Source of the DNA: Pseudomonadota bacterium
Lineage (GTDB): Bacteria; Bdellovibrionota; Bacteriovoracia; Bacteriovoracales; Bacteriovoracaceae
DNA: 64,000 nucleotides
Direction of reading: 5' to 3'
Assembly (NCBI GenBank): GCA_027487685.1
Contig: JAIYDC010000081.1
Span: 1 to 64,000, forward strand
The notes beneath the pieces were generated by a model. That model was not told where the DNA came from and did no database searches. It was given only the letters and a program-made list of their open reading frames with translations. The translations under genes and the position numbers were made by a program. Of the stretch, positions 15,242 to 24,124 are shown piece after piece. The first letter of the stretch is position 1. The number at the start of each line of letters is the position of its first letter.

Positions 15242-16654
15242 CTAATTCATAAGCTCACGGGTCAGATCTTTCTTCTTTCCTTTCATCACCGAAACGAGCT
15301 TTGAACGCTCCTTCGGTGTCCGGTTTAGGGAGAAACGAATATTCATTCCTGTGATTGTGCCGTTGCGGTCAACTTTATTTTCAAGATGTAACTGAGCACC
15401 TGACTCAGTAACCATCTCCTTTAGGATGACCAGATTCATGTCAATTACATCCCCCATGACGGCCTTGCCACCCTGGGCGAATTCAAGCTCGGAGATATTA
15501 AACGTGTTTCCGGCGAGGAAAAGATTCAGAACCGACTTATCAGAGTGAATCTGATTCCCGATCATGATTTTTTTATTCTCGCTCTTCCGAATGGCGAGCT
15601 GGTTTACTGCAGCACTCAACATCTGTTCAAAAGCTTCGTAAGGCACGTCGAGCTGGACATCGCGGACTTCAGACATATGAATTGTGTCTTTCGGGTGGAG
15701 GTTCTGAATCGAAATCAGAACCTCTTTAAGAGAAGTCTTGTGCACAGTGGGCACAGGAGCGGACTCAGCTTGAGAAGCAGTGGCTTCACTTACCTCCACC
15801 ACTTGCCTTGCTCTCGGGGTAGATTCTTGTTCGGATCTCAAGGGTGCCATCTTTTCGAGAAGGTCGCCGTGATAATCCCGGAAGATCTGCGCTGTGACCG
15901 CCAGGCCCTGGCCGACTAGTGCACGGTCGACTAACTGATCAACAAGAGCACCGACATCTGAATTACCTGCTTTTAGGAAATTCAGCGCTTCGCGCTCTAC
16001 CTCTTTTTTCAGCTGATTACGATTAAAATCCTGGAGCGATAAAAGCGTAAGAGCAAGGACAAAGAAGATAAGACCTGAGCCCATAAGGAGCTCATCATTC
16101 ATCTGAACCACCCGCAGCTGCGTCGTGGTTGCGTCGATCTCATCAGCAAGACCCATCTTGTAAGTTTCCATCTTCCCAAACCGGTCCGTGAGTGGTCCAA
16201 GGACCATTGGGACCGAAGGGTTGTTCAGAAGAGGCCCATGGAGCTTTGTCACTTTCTCGTGGAACCAGTGAACCTCAGAAATCAACTGGTTCAGAGTTTC
16301 GTAGCCCTTGCCTACGTTTTTCTTGAAAGGGTTAATTCCTTTAATCGTCTCATTCAGGCACTCGTCGGAGAGACCCATGAATCCACGGTTAAGATACGGG
16401 GACTGCACGTCTTTAATCATCATGGCGGTAAAAGTCTGTGATATACGATTAAAGCAGGTTCCGATGCCCTGGTTCAAGATATTCAGCCGGTCGAGCTGCG
16501 ACTGGTTGGCCTGGTGATGCCAGAAGGAGCCAAGGGTCACAAACATCGATAGAGCGCAGAAGAGGTAAATCTTCGACGGAGAGAGTCCAAGTAATTTTTT
16601 CATAGGGAAGGCAGCGTCCTTGTTGTAACGGCGGCTTACCGCAGTCCTGACCAT
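15242..16654 (-). CDS. Membrane sensor protein with degenerate histidine-kinase ATPase domain
   Basis: 470 residues. One N-terminal membrane segment (KIYLFCALSMFVTLG), a periplasmic helical region of about 140 residues, a second segment (GLIFFVLALTLLSL), then a cytoplasmic helical part. The C-terminal ~120 residues follow the course of a HATPase fold (FEQMLSAAVNQLAIRKSE, KKIMIGNQI, VILKEMVTESGAQLHLENKVDRNG) but the DxGxG and GxGxG boxes are missing and no phospho-histidine region is seen. It may be a pseudokinase or scaffold. ATG 16654 is used; ATG 16603 (MKKLLGLSPS) is an alternative. A perfect TAAAGTTT lies upstream (16696-16689) but with a poor -10. Confidence 0.65.
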   Translation of the reverse strand: MVRTAVSRRYNKDAAFPMKKLLGLSPSKIYLFCALSMFVTLGSFWHHQANQSQLDRLNILNQGIGTCFNRISQTFTAMMIKDVQSPYLNRGFMGLSDECLNETIKGINPFKKNVGKGYETLNQLISEVHWFHEKVTKLHGPLLNNPSVPMVLGPLTDRFGKMETYKMGLADEIDATTTQLRVVQMNDELLMGSGLIFFVLALTLLSLQDFNRNQLKKEVEREALNFLKAGNSDVGALVDQLVDRALVGQGLAVTAQIFRDYHGDLLEKMAPLRSEQESTPRARQVVEVSEATASQAESAPVPTVHKTSLKEVLISIQNLHPKDTIHMSEVRDVQLDVPYEAFEQMLSAAVNQLAIRKSENKKIMIGNQIHSDKSVLNLFLAGNTFNISELEFAQGGKAVMGDVIDMNLVILKEMVTESGAQLHLENKVDRNGTITGMNIRFSLNRTPKERSKLVSVMKGKKKDLTRELMN

Positions 16655-16746
16655 TGTCTCTTCTCTCCACTACCTGAGTCAAGTTGGGAAACTTTATCCG
16701 AGTACTCCGTTCAGATAGTAATCTCTTGCCGGATATGCCACAGTGT

Positions 16747-16776
16747 TTGATTCTTTAAGACACGTAGTGCTAGGAT
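16747..16776 (+). promoter_or_regulatory. Candidate housekeeping promoter of the TonB-like gene
   Basis: TTGATT (16747-16752) and TAGGAT (16771-16776) with an 18-base spacer, about 25 bases before the proposed CTG start at 16801. Confidence 0.4.
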
Positions 16777-16800
16777 CATGCTTGAGTAAAGGAGTCTCAA

Positions 16801-17685
16801 CTGAGCGCTGAGGGCATTCAGATTAAGCTTAGGATCAGTTTTCCGGGGATCGTTTTCACGGTCCTGATTCTGCACGCTCTTCTTTTGGTACTCGACGGCA
16901 TCCCTGGATTCACTCTCGCTCATTTTCTACCCAAGGAGGATCCGGTCACCCTCAAAATTCGCCGGGTCAAGACTGCGAAGGTTGAGCACTCTCAAATAAA
17001 ACCCATGGACGCAGTCTTTGATGCCGGAGCACCGAAACCAAAGATGCCCCGGGCCCGTGACCAGATTAGCCTTCGGGACCTTGCGATCGGTGGAGGAAAA
17101 AACGAGACTTCCCAACCGATGGTACAGCCGAAGATTCCACGGCCAGGGACCCGCCCGGAAGTGGTGGCCTCTCCCTCTCCAGTGCGAGCGATGAATCAGA
17201 TGAGCCTAAGGAGCAAGGAGTTCAAGGACTTCTCGCGGTCCTTTCCGTCCGGAGGTCTGGCGATCTCTGATATGATCACGGGTGCTCAGAAAATAAGTGA
17301 TGCCGTAGTGAGCATCGAAGTCCCCGATGGTATAAAGCCGGATGAGCTGAACGAATACGAGCTAAAATTTTATGGCTTTCAGAAGCGGACGGCGGTCAAT
17401 TACATCAATTCTATCCTCCGTAACCTGGACAAGTTCCAGAAGAAGTACCCAAACTACCGGATCCCGACCACGGGACGAATTACGATGACGGCACGAATCA
17501 CCTACGATCCTGAGGGCAACGTTCAGCAGATTAAGATGATACGCTGGACCCATATCTCAGAGCTGCAAAATCTTTTTGAAGATATCGTTAAGAACATAGA
17601 TCAACTCCACAATCCGCCGAAGTCACTGTGGGAGAAGAGTGGGGAATTCTCGATGTTTTACACTTTAGAAATTCTCAACGGCTAG
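16801..17685 (+). CDS. TonB-like energy-transducer family protein, apparent CTG start
   Basis: About 294 residues. The ORF track starts at TTG 16885, inside what is clearly a membrane anchor: upstream in-frame codons read IKLRISFPGIVFTVLILHAL before LLVLDGIPG. The only well-placed start is CTG 16801, 6 bases after AAAGGAG (16788-16794); no ATG, GTG or TTG fits. After the anchor comes a Pro/Lys/Arg-rich spacer (KPKMPRARD, PKIPRPGTRP), then a C-terminal alpha/beta domain (GRITMTARITYDPEGNVQQI, PPKSLW) like TonB C-terminal domains. It would span the periplasm; no ExbBD genes are in the window. The function is inferred from architecture. Confidence 0.65.
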   Translation: MSAEGIQIKLRISFPGIVFTVLILHALLLVLDGIPGFTLAHFLPKEDPVTLKIRRVKTAKVEHSQIKPMDAVFDAGAPKPKMPRARDQISLRDLAIGGGKNETSQPMVQPKIPRPGTRPEVVASPSPVRAMNQMSLRSKEFKDFSRSFPSGGLAISDMITGAQKISDAVVSIEVPDGIKPDELNEYELKFYGFQKRTAVNYINSILRNLDKFQKKYPNYRIPTTGRITMTARITYDPEGNVQQIKMIRWTHISELQNLFEDIVKNIDQLHNPPKSLWEKSGEFSMFYTLEILNG

Positions 17686-17694
17686 AACCAACTC

Positions 17695-18012
17695 TTAGCG
17701 GTTACGAAACTCTTCCCAGCGGATCCGAAGCCCATCAAACAGACCCTCAGGCTCTTCCCGGAGAAGGTTAAAAATCGACGTGCGCATCTCGTTTTCAAGG
17801 GCCTCTCGTGAAGCTGGAGATAAGACTGCCGCCGGAATTTTACCCGTCAGAAGCTGCAATTCCTCCTGGCGCGCCTTAACCTTGGCATTAAACTCTGGGT
17901 GCGTCCGGACGAAGGCCTCAAACTCGGCGAGGTCCTCTTTTGAGAGGGCCCCATCAAGGTAGGGGATGATTTTCTTTTCAAACGCCTTGTGCATCGGTAC
18001 GGATTCAATCAT
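17695..18012 (-). CDS. Anti-sigma-factor-like protein lacking zinc ligands
   Basis: 105 residues, no membrane segment. The N-terminus IIPYLDGALSKEDLAEFEAFVRTHPEF matches the YLDGEL...E..F..HL pattern of zinc-finger anti-sigma factors, but the usual His and paired Cys ligands are absent. It is co-translated with the upstream sigma-like gene (ATGA overlap at 18009-18012), the standard sigma/anti-sigma layout. I infer a soluble regulator of that protein. Function untested. Confidence 0.6.
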   Translation of the reverse strand: MIESVPMHKAFEKKIIPYLDGALSKEDLAEFEAFVRTHPEFNAKVKARQEELQLLTGKIPAAVLSPASREALENEMRTSIFNLLREEPEGLFDGLRIRWEEFRNR

Positions 18013-18491
18013 GGTGTGGCACCGGGGAGAAGATTGTCTAGAAGCAGGAAGCGTCCGTTGTGAAGCTTTTCAATCACCTCGTAGCGAGGAATCGCCAGAA
18101 TCTCGGCGATCTCTTCGACACTAAAGCGAGCGTCGTAGCGAAGCCCCATCACGATGCGAACCCTTGCCTCAAGCCCGTAGAACTCAGCATGTCCTGGAGG
18201 TCGCATATCTTTAAGTTGATCGGTCAACTGACCGGAGCGACGAATCCCGATGTCACTCAGATACTTCAAAAGTCCCTTAAAGTAGAATCTTCGCAGTTTC
18301 TGGGCCTCCCTCTTATTTTTTGGATCGAATTCGAGCTTTATGATCTGCTTTTGTTCTTTAATCAGGTAGGCGTTTAAAGAATCGATCACGAGCTGCTCGG
18401 CCTGAAGGTCGTCAGGAATTAAGGTGTAGGCAAACCGATAAAGCTGCTCAGACAAAGGGGCCACAAGCTGGAAAAGATCATTGCGTTTCAT
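18009..18491 (-). CDS. ECF sigma-factor-like protein
   Basis: 160 residues. The N-terminal helix LYRFAYTLIPDDLQAEQLVIDSL resembles sigma region 2 (LYRYAYRL..DP..AEDLVQ), and the C-terminal FSVEEIAEILAIPRYEVIEKLHNGRFLL resembles region 4 (helix-turn-helix). The stretch between is atypical and region 2.4 promoter-binding residues are not obvious, so it may be a divergent ECF factor or a pseudo-sigma. ATG 18491 has AAAGG 4 bases upstream. It forms an operon with an anti-sigma-like gene. Confidence 0.62.
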   Translation of the reverse strand: MKRNDLFQLVAPLSEQLYRFAYTLIPDDLQAEQLVIDSLNAYLIKEQKQIIKLEFDPKNKREAQKLRRFYFKGLLKYLSDIGIRRSGQLTDQLKDMRPPGHAEFYGLEARVRIVMGLRYDARFSVEEIAEILAIPRYEVIEKLHNGRFLLLDNLLPGATP

Positions 18492-18655
18492 AGGCCTTTA
18501 TTTTAGCCACCACGGGGAAATTCCGCAAAGGGACTTTTATCTGTTAATTGCTGTCAGCTTTTTATAAAAATCAAGCACATGACCATTTAGATCTAGGATT
18601 CTATCAAGTTTTACCCCGTGCGTTCCGAAACGCAATGGAGAAAGGATAAAATCTT

Positions 18656-19597
18656 ATGAAACAGCTACTTCTCATCCTCACCTTCCCTCTCCTATTCCTG
18701 ACAGCGTGTCAGGAGAAGGGCGCTACCAGGAAGAGCAGTAGTTCGAGTCAACTTCAGTGTAACTTGAATCAGAATTTCTATTACCAGCCCGGTTGTCCCG
18801 GCTTCTGCCAGAGCTACCCTACTCATGCGATGTGTTATAGCTCTAACACTGGGGGAACGACAGGAACCACCACTGGCACAACCGTCGGTGGAACGAGCGG
18901 GGGAACCACCGGAATCATCACCAATCCGTTTGATCAAGTGGCCTCAAGTGCAGTGAACTCGAACTGGGGTGTTAAGTATCCCGGAGGTGTTCCGTCCGGG
19001 AGCTGCTCAGCTCCCTACAATCCGTCAGGGATAAATTTCACTCCCTATAATACGCGAAAAGCGACGATGACCATCGTAGGAAAGTCCTTCTACAGCCCGG
19101 CCTCGGGAGTCGCCGCCAATTACACGAATACCTCTTCGCTCTTAAAATCTGTTTCCGGTGCTCAGACGCTGTTCTCAACCGATGCCGCTCTAAAAGTCCG
19201 GTTTAAAGTTATCCAACAGCCTGAGACCTCGAATGCATCTCCCTACTGCTACGGCCGCGCCAGCGGCGCTTCGATTCCAGGCTACACCAAGTTACAGTTT
19301 AACGTGCAATTAGTCGGAACTCGCGCGAACGGCACCACTGAAACGGAACCTCTCGGCACCTACACCATCGGTGTCAACTCTTGTACCCCGGCCATCGACC
19401 TATCGTCCTATGCCTCAGCATATCCGGGAGGCGTGTATCTTGTCGTCGGCAGCGTAAGAGGTAACCAGGGCCCAGTGAACTTTGATTACTGGACCATCGG
19501 TTTCAATAGCTCGTCCTCTTTCGCAGACATTAGAACGCAAGATTGCTGGGTGCTTGACGTGGAGGTCGCGGCCGACGGAACCAAGACCTTCGACTAA
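18656..19597 (+). CDS. Predicted lipoprotein with Thr/Gly-rich linker
   Basis: 313 residues. Signal and lipobox FLTAC, then a cysteine-rich short segment (QCNLNQ, PGCPGFCQ, AMCYS), a Thr/Gly-rich flexible linker (repeats of GGTTGTT type) and a beta-rich C-terminal domain of about 200 residues with paired cysteines (SGSCSAPY, SPYCYG, NSCTPA, DCWVLD). This looks like an anchored stalk plus a disulfide-stabilised beta-sandwich exposed on the surface or in the periplasm. AAAGGA precedes the ATG. Its ligand is unknown. The end overlaps convergent gshB by 4 bases. Confidence 0.7.
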   Translation: MKQLLLILTFPLLFLTACQEKGATRKSSSSSQLQCNLNQNFYYQPGCPGFCQSYPTHAMCYSSNTGGTTGTTTGTTVGGTSGGTTGIITNPFDQVASSAVNSNWGVKYPGGVPSGSCSAPYNPSGINFTPYNTRKATMTIVGKSFYSPASGVAANYTNTSSLLKSVSGAQTLFSTDAALKVRFKVIQQPETSNASPYCYGRASGASIPGYTKLQFNVQLVGTRANGTTETEPLGTYTIGVNSCTPAIDLSSYASAYPGGVYLVVGSVRGNQGPVNFDYWTIGFNSSSSFADIRTQDCWVLDVEVAADGTKTFD

Positions 19598-20541
19598 AGC
19601 TTCATGAGGTCGAGAATGGCGTCCGCAAGGTTGCGCCTGAGAGCAAAACTCACTTCGACTAAGAGACCAGGACAGGTGATATTCACCTCCTGCACAGAAT
19701 CCCCGAGAATATCAAAGGCGACCCAATCCACTCCGAACGTTGAGAGCTCGGCAACTATCGCTTCGCACTGCTGGCGAGTCTTTGCAGTCAGAGGCTCAGC
19801 GTGGAACGTTGCACCCTGAGCGATGTTTGATAAAAACTCACCATCCTTAGGAGTCTTGAGAATTGTTCCAAGTTCGTGCCCTTTAAAGTAAAGGGAGCGA
19901 ATCTCGCCTTTTGTGACCGCCTCGATGAACGGCTGGACAATCACCGGCCCTTGAAGCTCAATCACTTTTTCCTCAAAGCGTGACTCCCATTCATCTGGCC
20001 CAAGCTTCTCCACTCCGAGGCCAGAATAGAGGTCCATAGGCTTCAGGATCAGCGCCGAGGGCCTCGGGTCCAGGTGGTGCACGAATTGCCGCGCCAGCGC
20101 CAGATTCTGGCCTACGTAGCTCGCCGTCGCTCCAGGTGTTCTGTAAGCATAAAGCTTCTCATTAAAATTCATGATGCCACGGGGATCGTTCATGACCTTA
20201 ATTCCCATCGCCACCAGATTATCAAGCATCCAGAGAATGCGCAGGTAGCGGGAGTCGAAGGGCGGGTCAAGCCGCATATGGATCACGTCATCAGTCGTAA
20301 GCTCAATGACTTTCTCGTCGAAAGTTTCAAAGTCCGCCAGATAGATCTGATCTTCTCGGAGCGTTCCTCGAAACGAGTGAACCCGTAGTTTCTGAGGGCC
20401 CAAGTTATGGATCGCGAAGTCACGCTCGAAAAAAATATATGTCTCAATTCCCCGGCGCTGCATGGCCAGGGCGAGCATCAAAGAGGAATCTTTCTTGATC
20501 GTTAACCGCTCAAGGGGATCAATCAGCAGCAATTGGCGCAT
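19594..20541 (-). CDS. gshB: Glutathione synthetase (ATP-grasp)
   Basis: 315 residues. Joins gamma-glutamylcysteine and glycine with ATP to form glutathione. Family motifs are HMRLDPPFDSRYL, MNDPRGIMNFNEKLYA, LKPMDLYSGLGVEKL (ATP-grasp loop), GEIRSLYFKG, and the C-terminal EVNITCPGLLVEV with metal-binding Glu/Asn. No gshA is in the window. The start overlaps the upstream metallopeptidase gene by 23 bases, so the two are likely co-transcribed. Confidence 0.87.
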   Translation of the reverse strand: MRQLLLIDPLERLTIKKDSSLMLALAMQRRGIETYIFFERDFAIHNLGPQKLRVHSFRGTLREDQIYLADFETFDEKVIELTTDDVIHMRLDPPFDSRYLRILWMLDNLVAMGIKVMNDPRGIMNFNEKLYAYRTPGATASYVGQNLALARQFVHHLDPRPSALILKPMDLYSGLGVEKLGPDEWESRFEEKVIELQGPVIVQPFIEAVTKGEIRSLYFKGHELGTILKTPKDGEFLSNIAQGATFHAEPLTAKTRQQCEAIVAELSTFGVDWVAFDILGDSVQEVNITCPGLLVEVSFALRRNLADAILDLMKL

Positions 20542-21598
20542 GTGGTACCTTTAGTTTGAGCTTCAGATGATCTTCAAAAGTTGGGGCCTTATCCTGATCC
20601 CGGAAGTACTTGTGCTCCATCTTAAGCCAAGCGAGGAATTGTTTTAAGTTCAAATTATTCTCAATCTTAAGTTTCTCCAAGAAGTCTTGCTCTTCCTCAT
20701 AGGTCAGGAACGCAGCGAAGGAGGCCTGATTCCATTCATCCTTTATGTCGCAATCATCCTCAGGTAGCTCGAGCTTTCGGCAGTGGGCGTTAATTTCTGG
20801 CAGAAAAACCTCTGCTACAAAGCGCTGAGTCAGCTCGTCTGCTTTCTTATCCGTAAGAAAGCCCCCGAGCTTTCCGAACTCACCCTGAAGGATTGCAATC
20901 AAATCCACAACCCGTTTGGCGAGAAGCGTCTTCTTTCGCTCGGTCGCGAGGTAAGTTTCGAGTTCTGTCCTACCCTTGAAGTACTCCTGAAGGAGTTCCT
21001 TTCCGTAAAGAGTGGCCAGGTTCTCATTCAGGTCGACCTCGTTTTTGATAAAAAAGATCGTATGAAAGAGTTCGTGAAAAACAAGCTCTGCGAGTTCCAG
21101 GTCATCGTAGTGAAAAAAAGACGAAAGGATCCGGTCTTCAAAATAGCCCAGAGTTGAGTACGCATAGACAGGCCTGACATAGGTGACAAGATTTTCATCC
21201 TCCGTGAGTTCCTTGGCGAAGGCCTCGGCCGATGACTTCTCATAGAATCCAAGATACGGAAAACTCCCGAGGAGGGGAAAAGAGTGCTCTTTCGCTTCGA
21301 TTTTTCGATGCTCACTGGCGATCACAAGGTAAGTCACGGCCTTGTTTGCCAGCATCGTCGTCTTAGTGTAGATCCCTGTCTCGCGCTCCCCGAAATAATG
21401 ATAGAAAAATTTCTTATACTCCCCCACCAGAAGTACCTTGCGCTTCATCTCCTCCGGCACTTTGGGATCGTCTAGAAACTCCTCGTTGGAGCGAGCACCA
21501 TACTGAACCCTACTCCAGCCTATACCTTGCTCTGTGATGTAACTCATCATAGAGCAGCCCGAGCAGAAGACAAGAATGATCAGAAGTTTTAGAGTCAT
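20519..21598 (-). CDS. Putative lipoprotein aminopeptidase (HExxH metallopeptidase)
   Basis: 359 residues. Lipobox FCSGC places the lipidated cysteine at residue 15. The zinc-binding motif HELFH (175-179) lies in LAELVFHELFHTIFF, with a downstream NENLATLYG that supplies the third ligand region. Overall it matches the Aminopep (PF10023, formerly DUF2265) family of predicted aminopeptidases, as recalled. Periplasmic, membrane-anchored. A good -35/-10 pair (TTGAAG-16-TAGAAT, minus strand) ends within about 10 bases of the ATG, which would make the message nearly leaderless. Confidence 0.78.
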   Translation of the reverse strand: MTLKLLIILVFCSGCSMMSYITEQGIGWSRVQYGARSNEEFLDDPKVPEEMKRKVLLVGEYKKFFYHYFGERETGIYTKTTMLANKAVTYLVIASEHRKIEAKEHSFPLLGSFPYLGFYEKSSAEAFAKELTEDENLVTYVRPVYAYSTLGYFEDRILSSFFHYDDLELAELVFHELFHTIFFIKNEVDLNENLATLYGKELLQEYFKGRTELETYLATERKKTLLAKRVVDLIAILQGEFGKLGGFLTDKKADELTQRFVAEVFLPEINAHCRKLELPEDDCDIKDEWNQASFAAFLTYEEEQDFLEKLKIENNLNLKQFLAWLKMEHKYFRDQDKAPTFEDHLKLKLKVPHAPIAAD

Positions 21599-21667
21599 AG
21601 GAATTATTCTAACCCAATGGCATAAACCTTCAACCCATCAAGAGGACCAAGTGCTCCACTCTCCTAC

Positions 21668-22027
21668 TTAAGGCCAATTCTTTCGCGTGACGACGAAGAG
21701 ACAGACTGAAATCAGGATAAGAGTGACTCCAAGTTTAACGGCGAAATGAATGGTGGGAGTCGAATAGATGACAACCAAAGAGAAGGTGATCATGGTGGCA
21801 CATAGGACCTTGGCCCGAGGTCTGATGACCCGATTATCCTGCCAGTCTTTAATTCCCCTGCCGGCAATAGGAAGTGCCAAGAGCCAGGCGTGGAAGCGCG
21901 GGGATGACTTGGAAAAAAGGTAGGCCGATAGGATCAAAAATGGGGTGGTCGGGATTATCGGGAGAAAAGCTCCAATAATCCCCAGGACGAAACTGATCCA
22001 GGCAATGCCGAACCAGAGAAGCTTCAC
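21668..22027 (-). CDS. YbaN/DUF454 family small membrane protein
   Basis: 119 residues, about three to four membrane segments. The signature FLGIIGAFLPIIPTTPFLILSAYLFSKSSPRFHAWL is typical of DUF454 (E. coli YbaN). Function unknown. Its GTG start overlaps the miaB stop by 4 bases (GTGA), so it is co-translated with miaB. Confidence 0.85.
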   Translation of the reverse strand: MKLLWFGIAWISFVLGIIGAFLPIIPTTPFLILSAYLFSKSSPRFHAWLLALPIAGRGIKDWQDNRVIRPRAKVLCATMITFSLVVIYSTPTIHFAVKLGVTLILISVCLFVVTRKNWP

Positions 22028-23442
22028 GGCCTTTTACCGAGATCCCGCAGAACTTTCCCTTGGGTCGACAGTGCTGTCGCTGAGGTGATCTCAACGTCGA
22101 CCCAGTGCCACTGGTAATCTTGCTCGAGGGATTCCGGCTCAAAGTGGACCAGGCGGTAACACGAGGTTCGCCCGGTCCACTTGGTGACTCCTTTAGATAG
22201 CCCCTTCTCTTCGACTAAGATGCGGAAGGTCTTCCCTATCATCCCCTGGCGGATCGATTCTTGGATCTTGAGCTGCCGATCCTGGATCTCACGCAGGCGA
22301 CGGCCCCGGATATCGTCAGAAAGGACGTCATTCATGCGCGCCGCCTTGGTCCCTTTGCGAGCGGAGAAGGCGTAAGAATAAATAAAATCAAACTGCGCTT
22401 GATCTAGAAGTCGGAGTGTTGCTTCATGCTCCTCCTCGGTCTCATTGGGAAAGCCAGCGATGATGTCGCTTGAGATAGTCATCTGTGGATTCGCTGCGCG
22501 CATCTTACCAATCAGGTCGAGGTAGTGCTCGGCGGTGTACTCACGGAGCATGCGCTGGAGAACCGTATTAGAACCGGACTGGACTGGAAGGTGAAGGTGG
22601 TTTGCAAGCTTCTTGGAGTTCCGGTGGGCCTCGACCAGATCGTCGGTCACGTCATAGGGGTGAGAGGTTGTATACCGCAGGCGCTCGAGACCCTGAATTG
22701 CCTCGAGCTCCATGATGAGTTGCCCTAAGGATTCACCATTATCTTTGCCGTAGGAATTCACGTTCTGACCCAGCAGCATGACCTCCTGAACTCCAGAGAT
22801 CTCTACCAGGCGGCGTACATCTTTAACCACCTCTTCCAGCCGGCGGGATTTCTCCCGGCCACGAGTGAAGGGAACAATACAGTAGGAGCAGAATTTATCG
22901 CAGCCCTTAATGATGTTCACAAAGGCCATAGGAGATCCGTGAGTGATTTTCGTTTCGATCGAATAATTGTCGGAGCGATCCCAGCTTGTTACCGCGAATT
23001 TTTTCTCGCCTGCGTATGCTCGGTAGACCATCTCACCGATGTTGTCCACCACGTCGGTCCCGAAGGCGAAATCGAGCTGCTTGTACTTACCAATCAACTC
23101 CTTCCCCTCAGTCTGGGCGATACAACCGCCGGCCGCAACGATGACGTTTTTCTTAAGACCTGTCTCCGGATTGATGTCCGCATTCGCCTTGAGTTTCTTC
23201 ATTTCCCCAAGATGGGAATAGAATTTTTGGTTCGCAAGATCTCTCACTGCACAGGTGTTAAAGATCACCAAATCAGCGTCTGACTTCTCTTCGGTCTTGG
23301 TGAAGTTAAGTCCCGAGAGGTGGGACATGATGCGCTCGCTATCGTGGTAATTCATCTGACAGCCGTATGTCTTCATCCAGACTTTACGGGGGGGGAATTC
23401 GAGCTCTCCGACTTTTACAGTCGTGGTTTCAGTTGGTTCCAT
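22024..23442 (-). CDS. miaB: tRNA-2-methylthio-N6-dimethylallyladenosine synthase
   Basis: 472 residues. A radical-SAM methylthiotransferase that modifies A37 of tRNAs reading UNN codons. Both iron-sulfur clusters are visible: the N-terminal set Cys28 (KTYGCQMN), Cys64 (FNTCAVR) and Cys107 (AGGCIAQ), and the radical-SAM C181xxxC185xxC188 (CDKFCSYC). A C-terminal TRAM domain ends the protein. ATG 23442 has GAGGT 5 bases upstream. First gene of a miaB-DUF454 operon. All key residues are present. Confidence 0.95.
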   Translation of the reverse strand: MEPTETTTVKVGELEFPPRKVWMKTYGCQMNYHDSERIMSHLSGLNFTKTEEKSDADLVIFNTCAVRDLANQKFYSHLGEMKKLKANADINPETGLKKNVIVAAGGCIAQTEGKELIGKYKQLDFAFGTDVVDNIGEMVYRAYAGEKKFAVTSWDRSDNYSIETKITHGSPMAFVNIIKGCDKFCSYCIVPFTRGREKSRRLEEVVKDVRRLVEISGVQEVMLLGQNVNSYGKDNGESLGQLIMELEAIQGLERLRYTTSHPYDVTDDLVEAHRNSKKLANHLHLPVQSGSNTVLQRMLREYTAEHYLDLIGKMRAANPQMTISSDIIAGFPNETEEEHEATLRLLDQAQFDFIYSYAFSARKGTKAARMNDVLSDDIRGRRLREIQDRQLKIQESIRQGMIGKTFRILVEEKGLSKGVTKWTGRTSCYRLVHFEPESLEQDYQWHWVDVEITSATALSTQGKVLRDLGKRP

Positions 23443-23524
23443 GCATACCTCAAAACTTTAGCTGTTAAATCTAAGACTGAGTTTGTTTTGGCGCAATATA
23501 GCAAGGCCTGTCAGCAGCGTCTAC

Positions 23525-24124
23525 TTAGATAATGTCCAACTGCAGAGCGATATAGAAGGTCAGGTTAAACATGAAGTGTAGGAAAATAGGTGCGAAGACT
23601 GAATGGAACCGAAGCATCGCCTGCCCACAGATGAGGCCCAAGACGAAAGTGTAGAACACCTGGAATCCGATGAACGGAACGTACTCCGCACTAAGGACCT
23701 GGAGTCCCACCAGATGGGAGAAGGCGAAAACGGCAGCGACGAGCAGACTTGTAATGTTCTTACCTCCGACGCAACCCACTAGATAGCGCTGGAAAGTCTG
23801 CCGGAACACCAACTCTTCAAGAATCGGTGCAAAAAACAGTAAGTGCCACTCAAGGCCCGAGACAAGTCGGAAGGGAGTCTCGATATCCATGTACCAGATC
23901 GCTGCCAGAGCACCGACCGCGAGAAGAAAGATCTCTGCCATGGCCTTGAAGGTCTGAGTATTGATGGACCAGCGGAACTTCCAGGGAAGTCGAAAAATGA
24001 ACGAGACACCAAGGGCAAAGAAAAGATCAAAAATGTAGGAAAAAGAAATCGCAGTGGGCAGTTTGTGCCACGGGAGACCCCAGGAAAATCCGAAATAGAT
24101 GGCAACGAGCAAAAAAAAGCCTAT
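23525..24124 (-). CDS. CPBP-family intramembrane metalloprotease
   Basis: About 200 residues with multiple membrane segments. The Abi/CAAX protease motifs are in order: EELVFRQ (glutamates and arginine), FAFSHLVG (histidine) and FLHFMFNL (H...N motif). Such proteins cleave or process membrane-associated substrates; the substrate here is unknown. The start is TTG 24127 (TTGATAGGC), which overlaps the upstream stop (TTGA) and has GGGAGA 6 bases before it. Last gene of a five-gene chain. Confidence 0.83.
   Translation of the reverse strand: MGFFLLVAIYFGFSWGLPWHKLPTAISFSYIFDLFFALGVSFIFRLPWKFRWSINTQTFKAMAEIFLLAVGALAAIWYMDIETPFRLVSGLEWHLLFFAPILEELVFRQTFQRYLVGCVGGKNITSLLVAAVFAFSHLVGLQVLSAEYVPFIGFQVFYTFVLGLICGQAMLRFHSVFAPIFLHFMFNLTFYIALQLDII

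Noticed and set aside
16711-16923. 70-residue minus-strand ORF upstream of the TonB-like gene
   Set aside because: It overlaps the membrane-anchor codons and promoter of the plus-strand gene and has no ribosome-binding site.
18604-18631. Sigma-28-like TCAAGTTT...TCCGAAAC before the lipoprotein at 18656
   Set aside because: The spacer is 12 rather than 11 bases and the -10 match is only 5/8.
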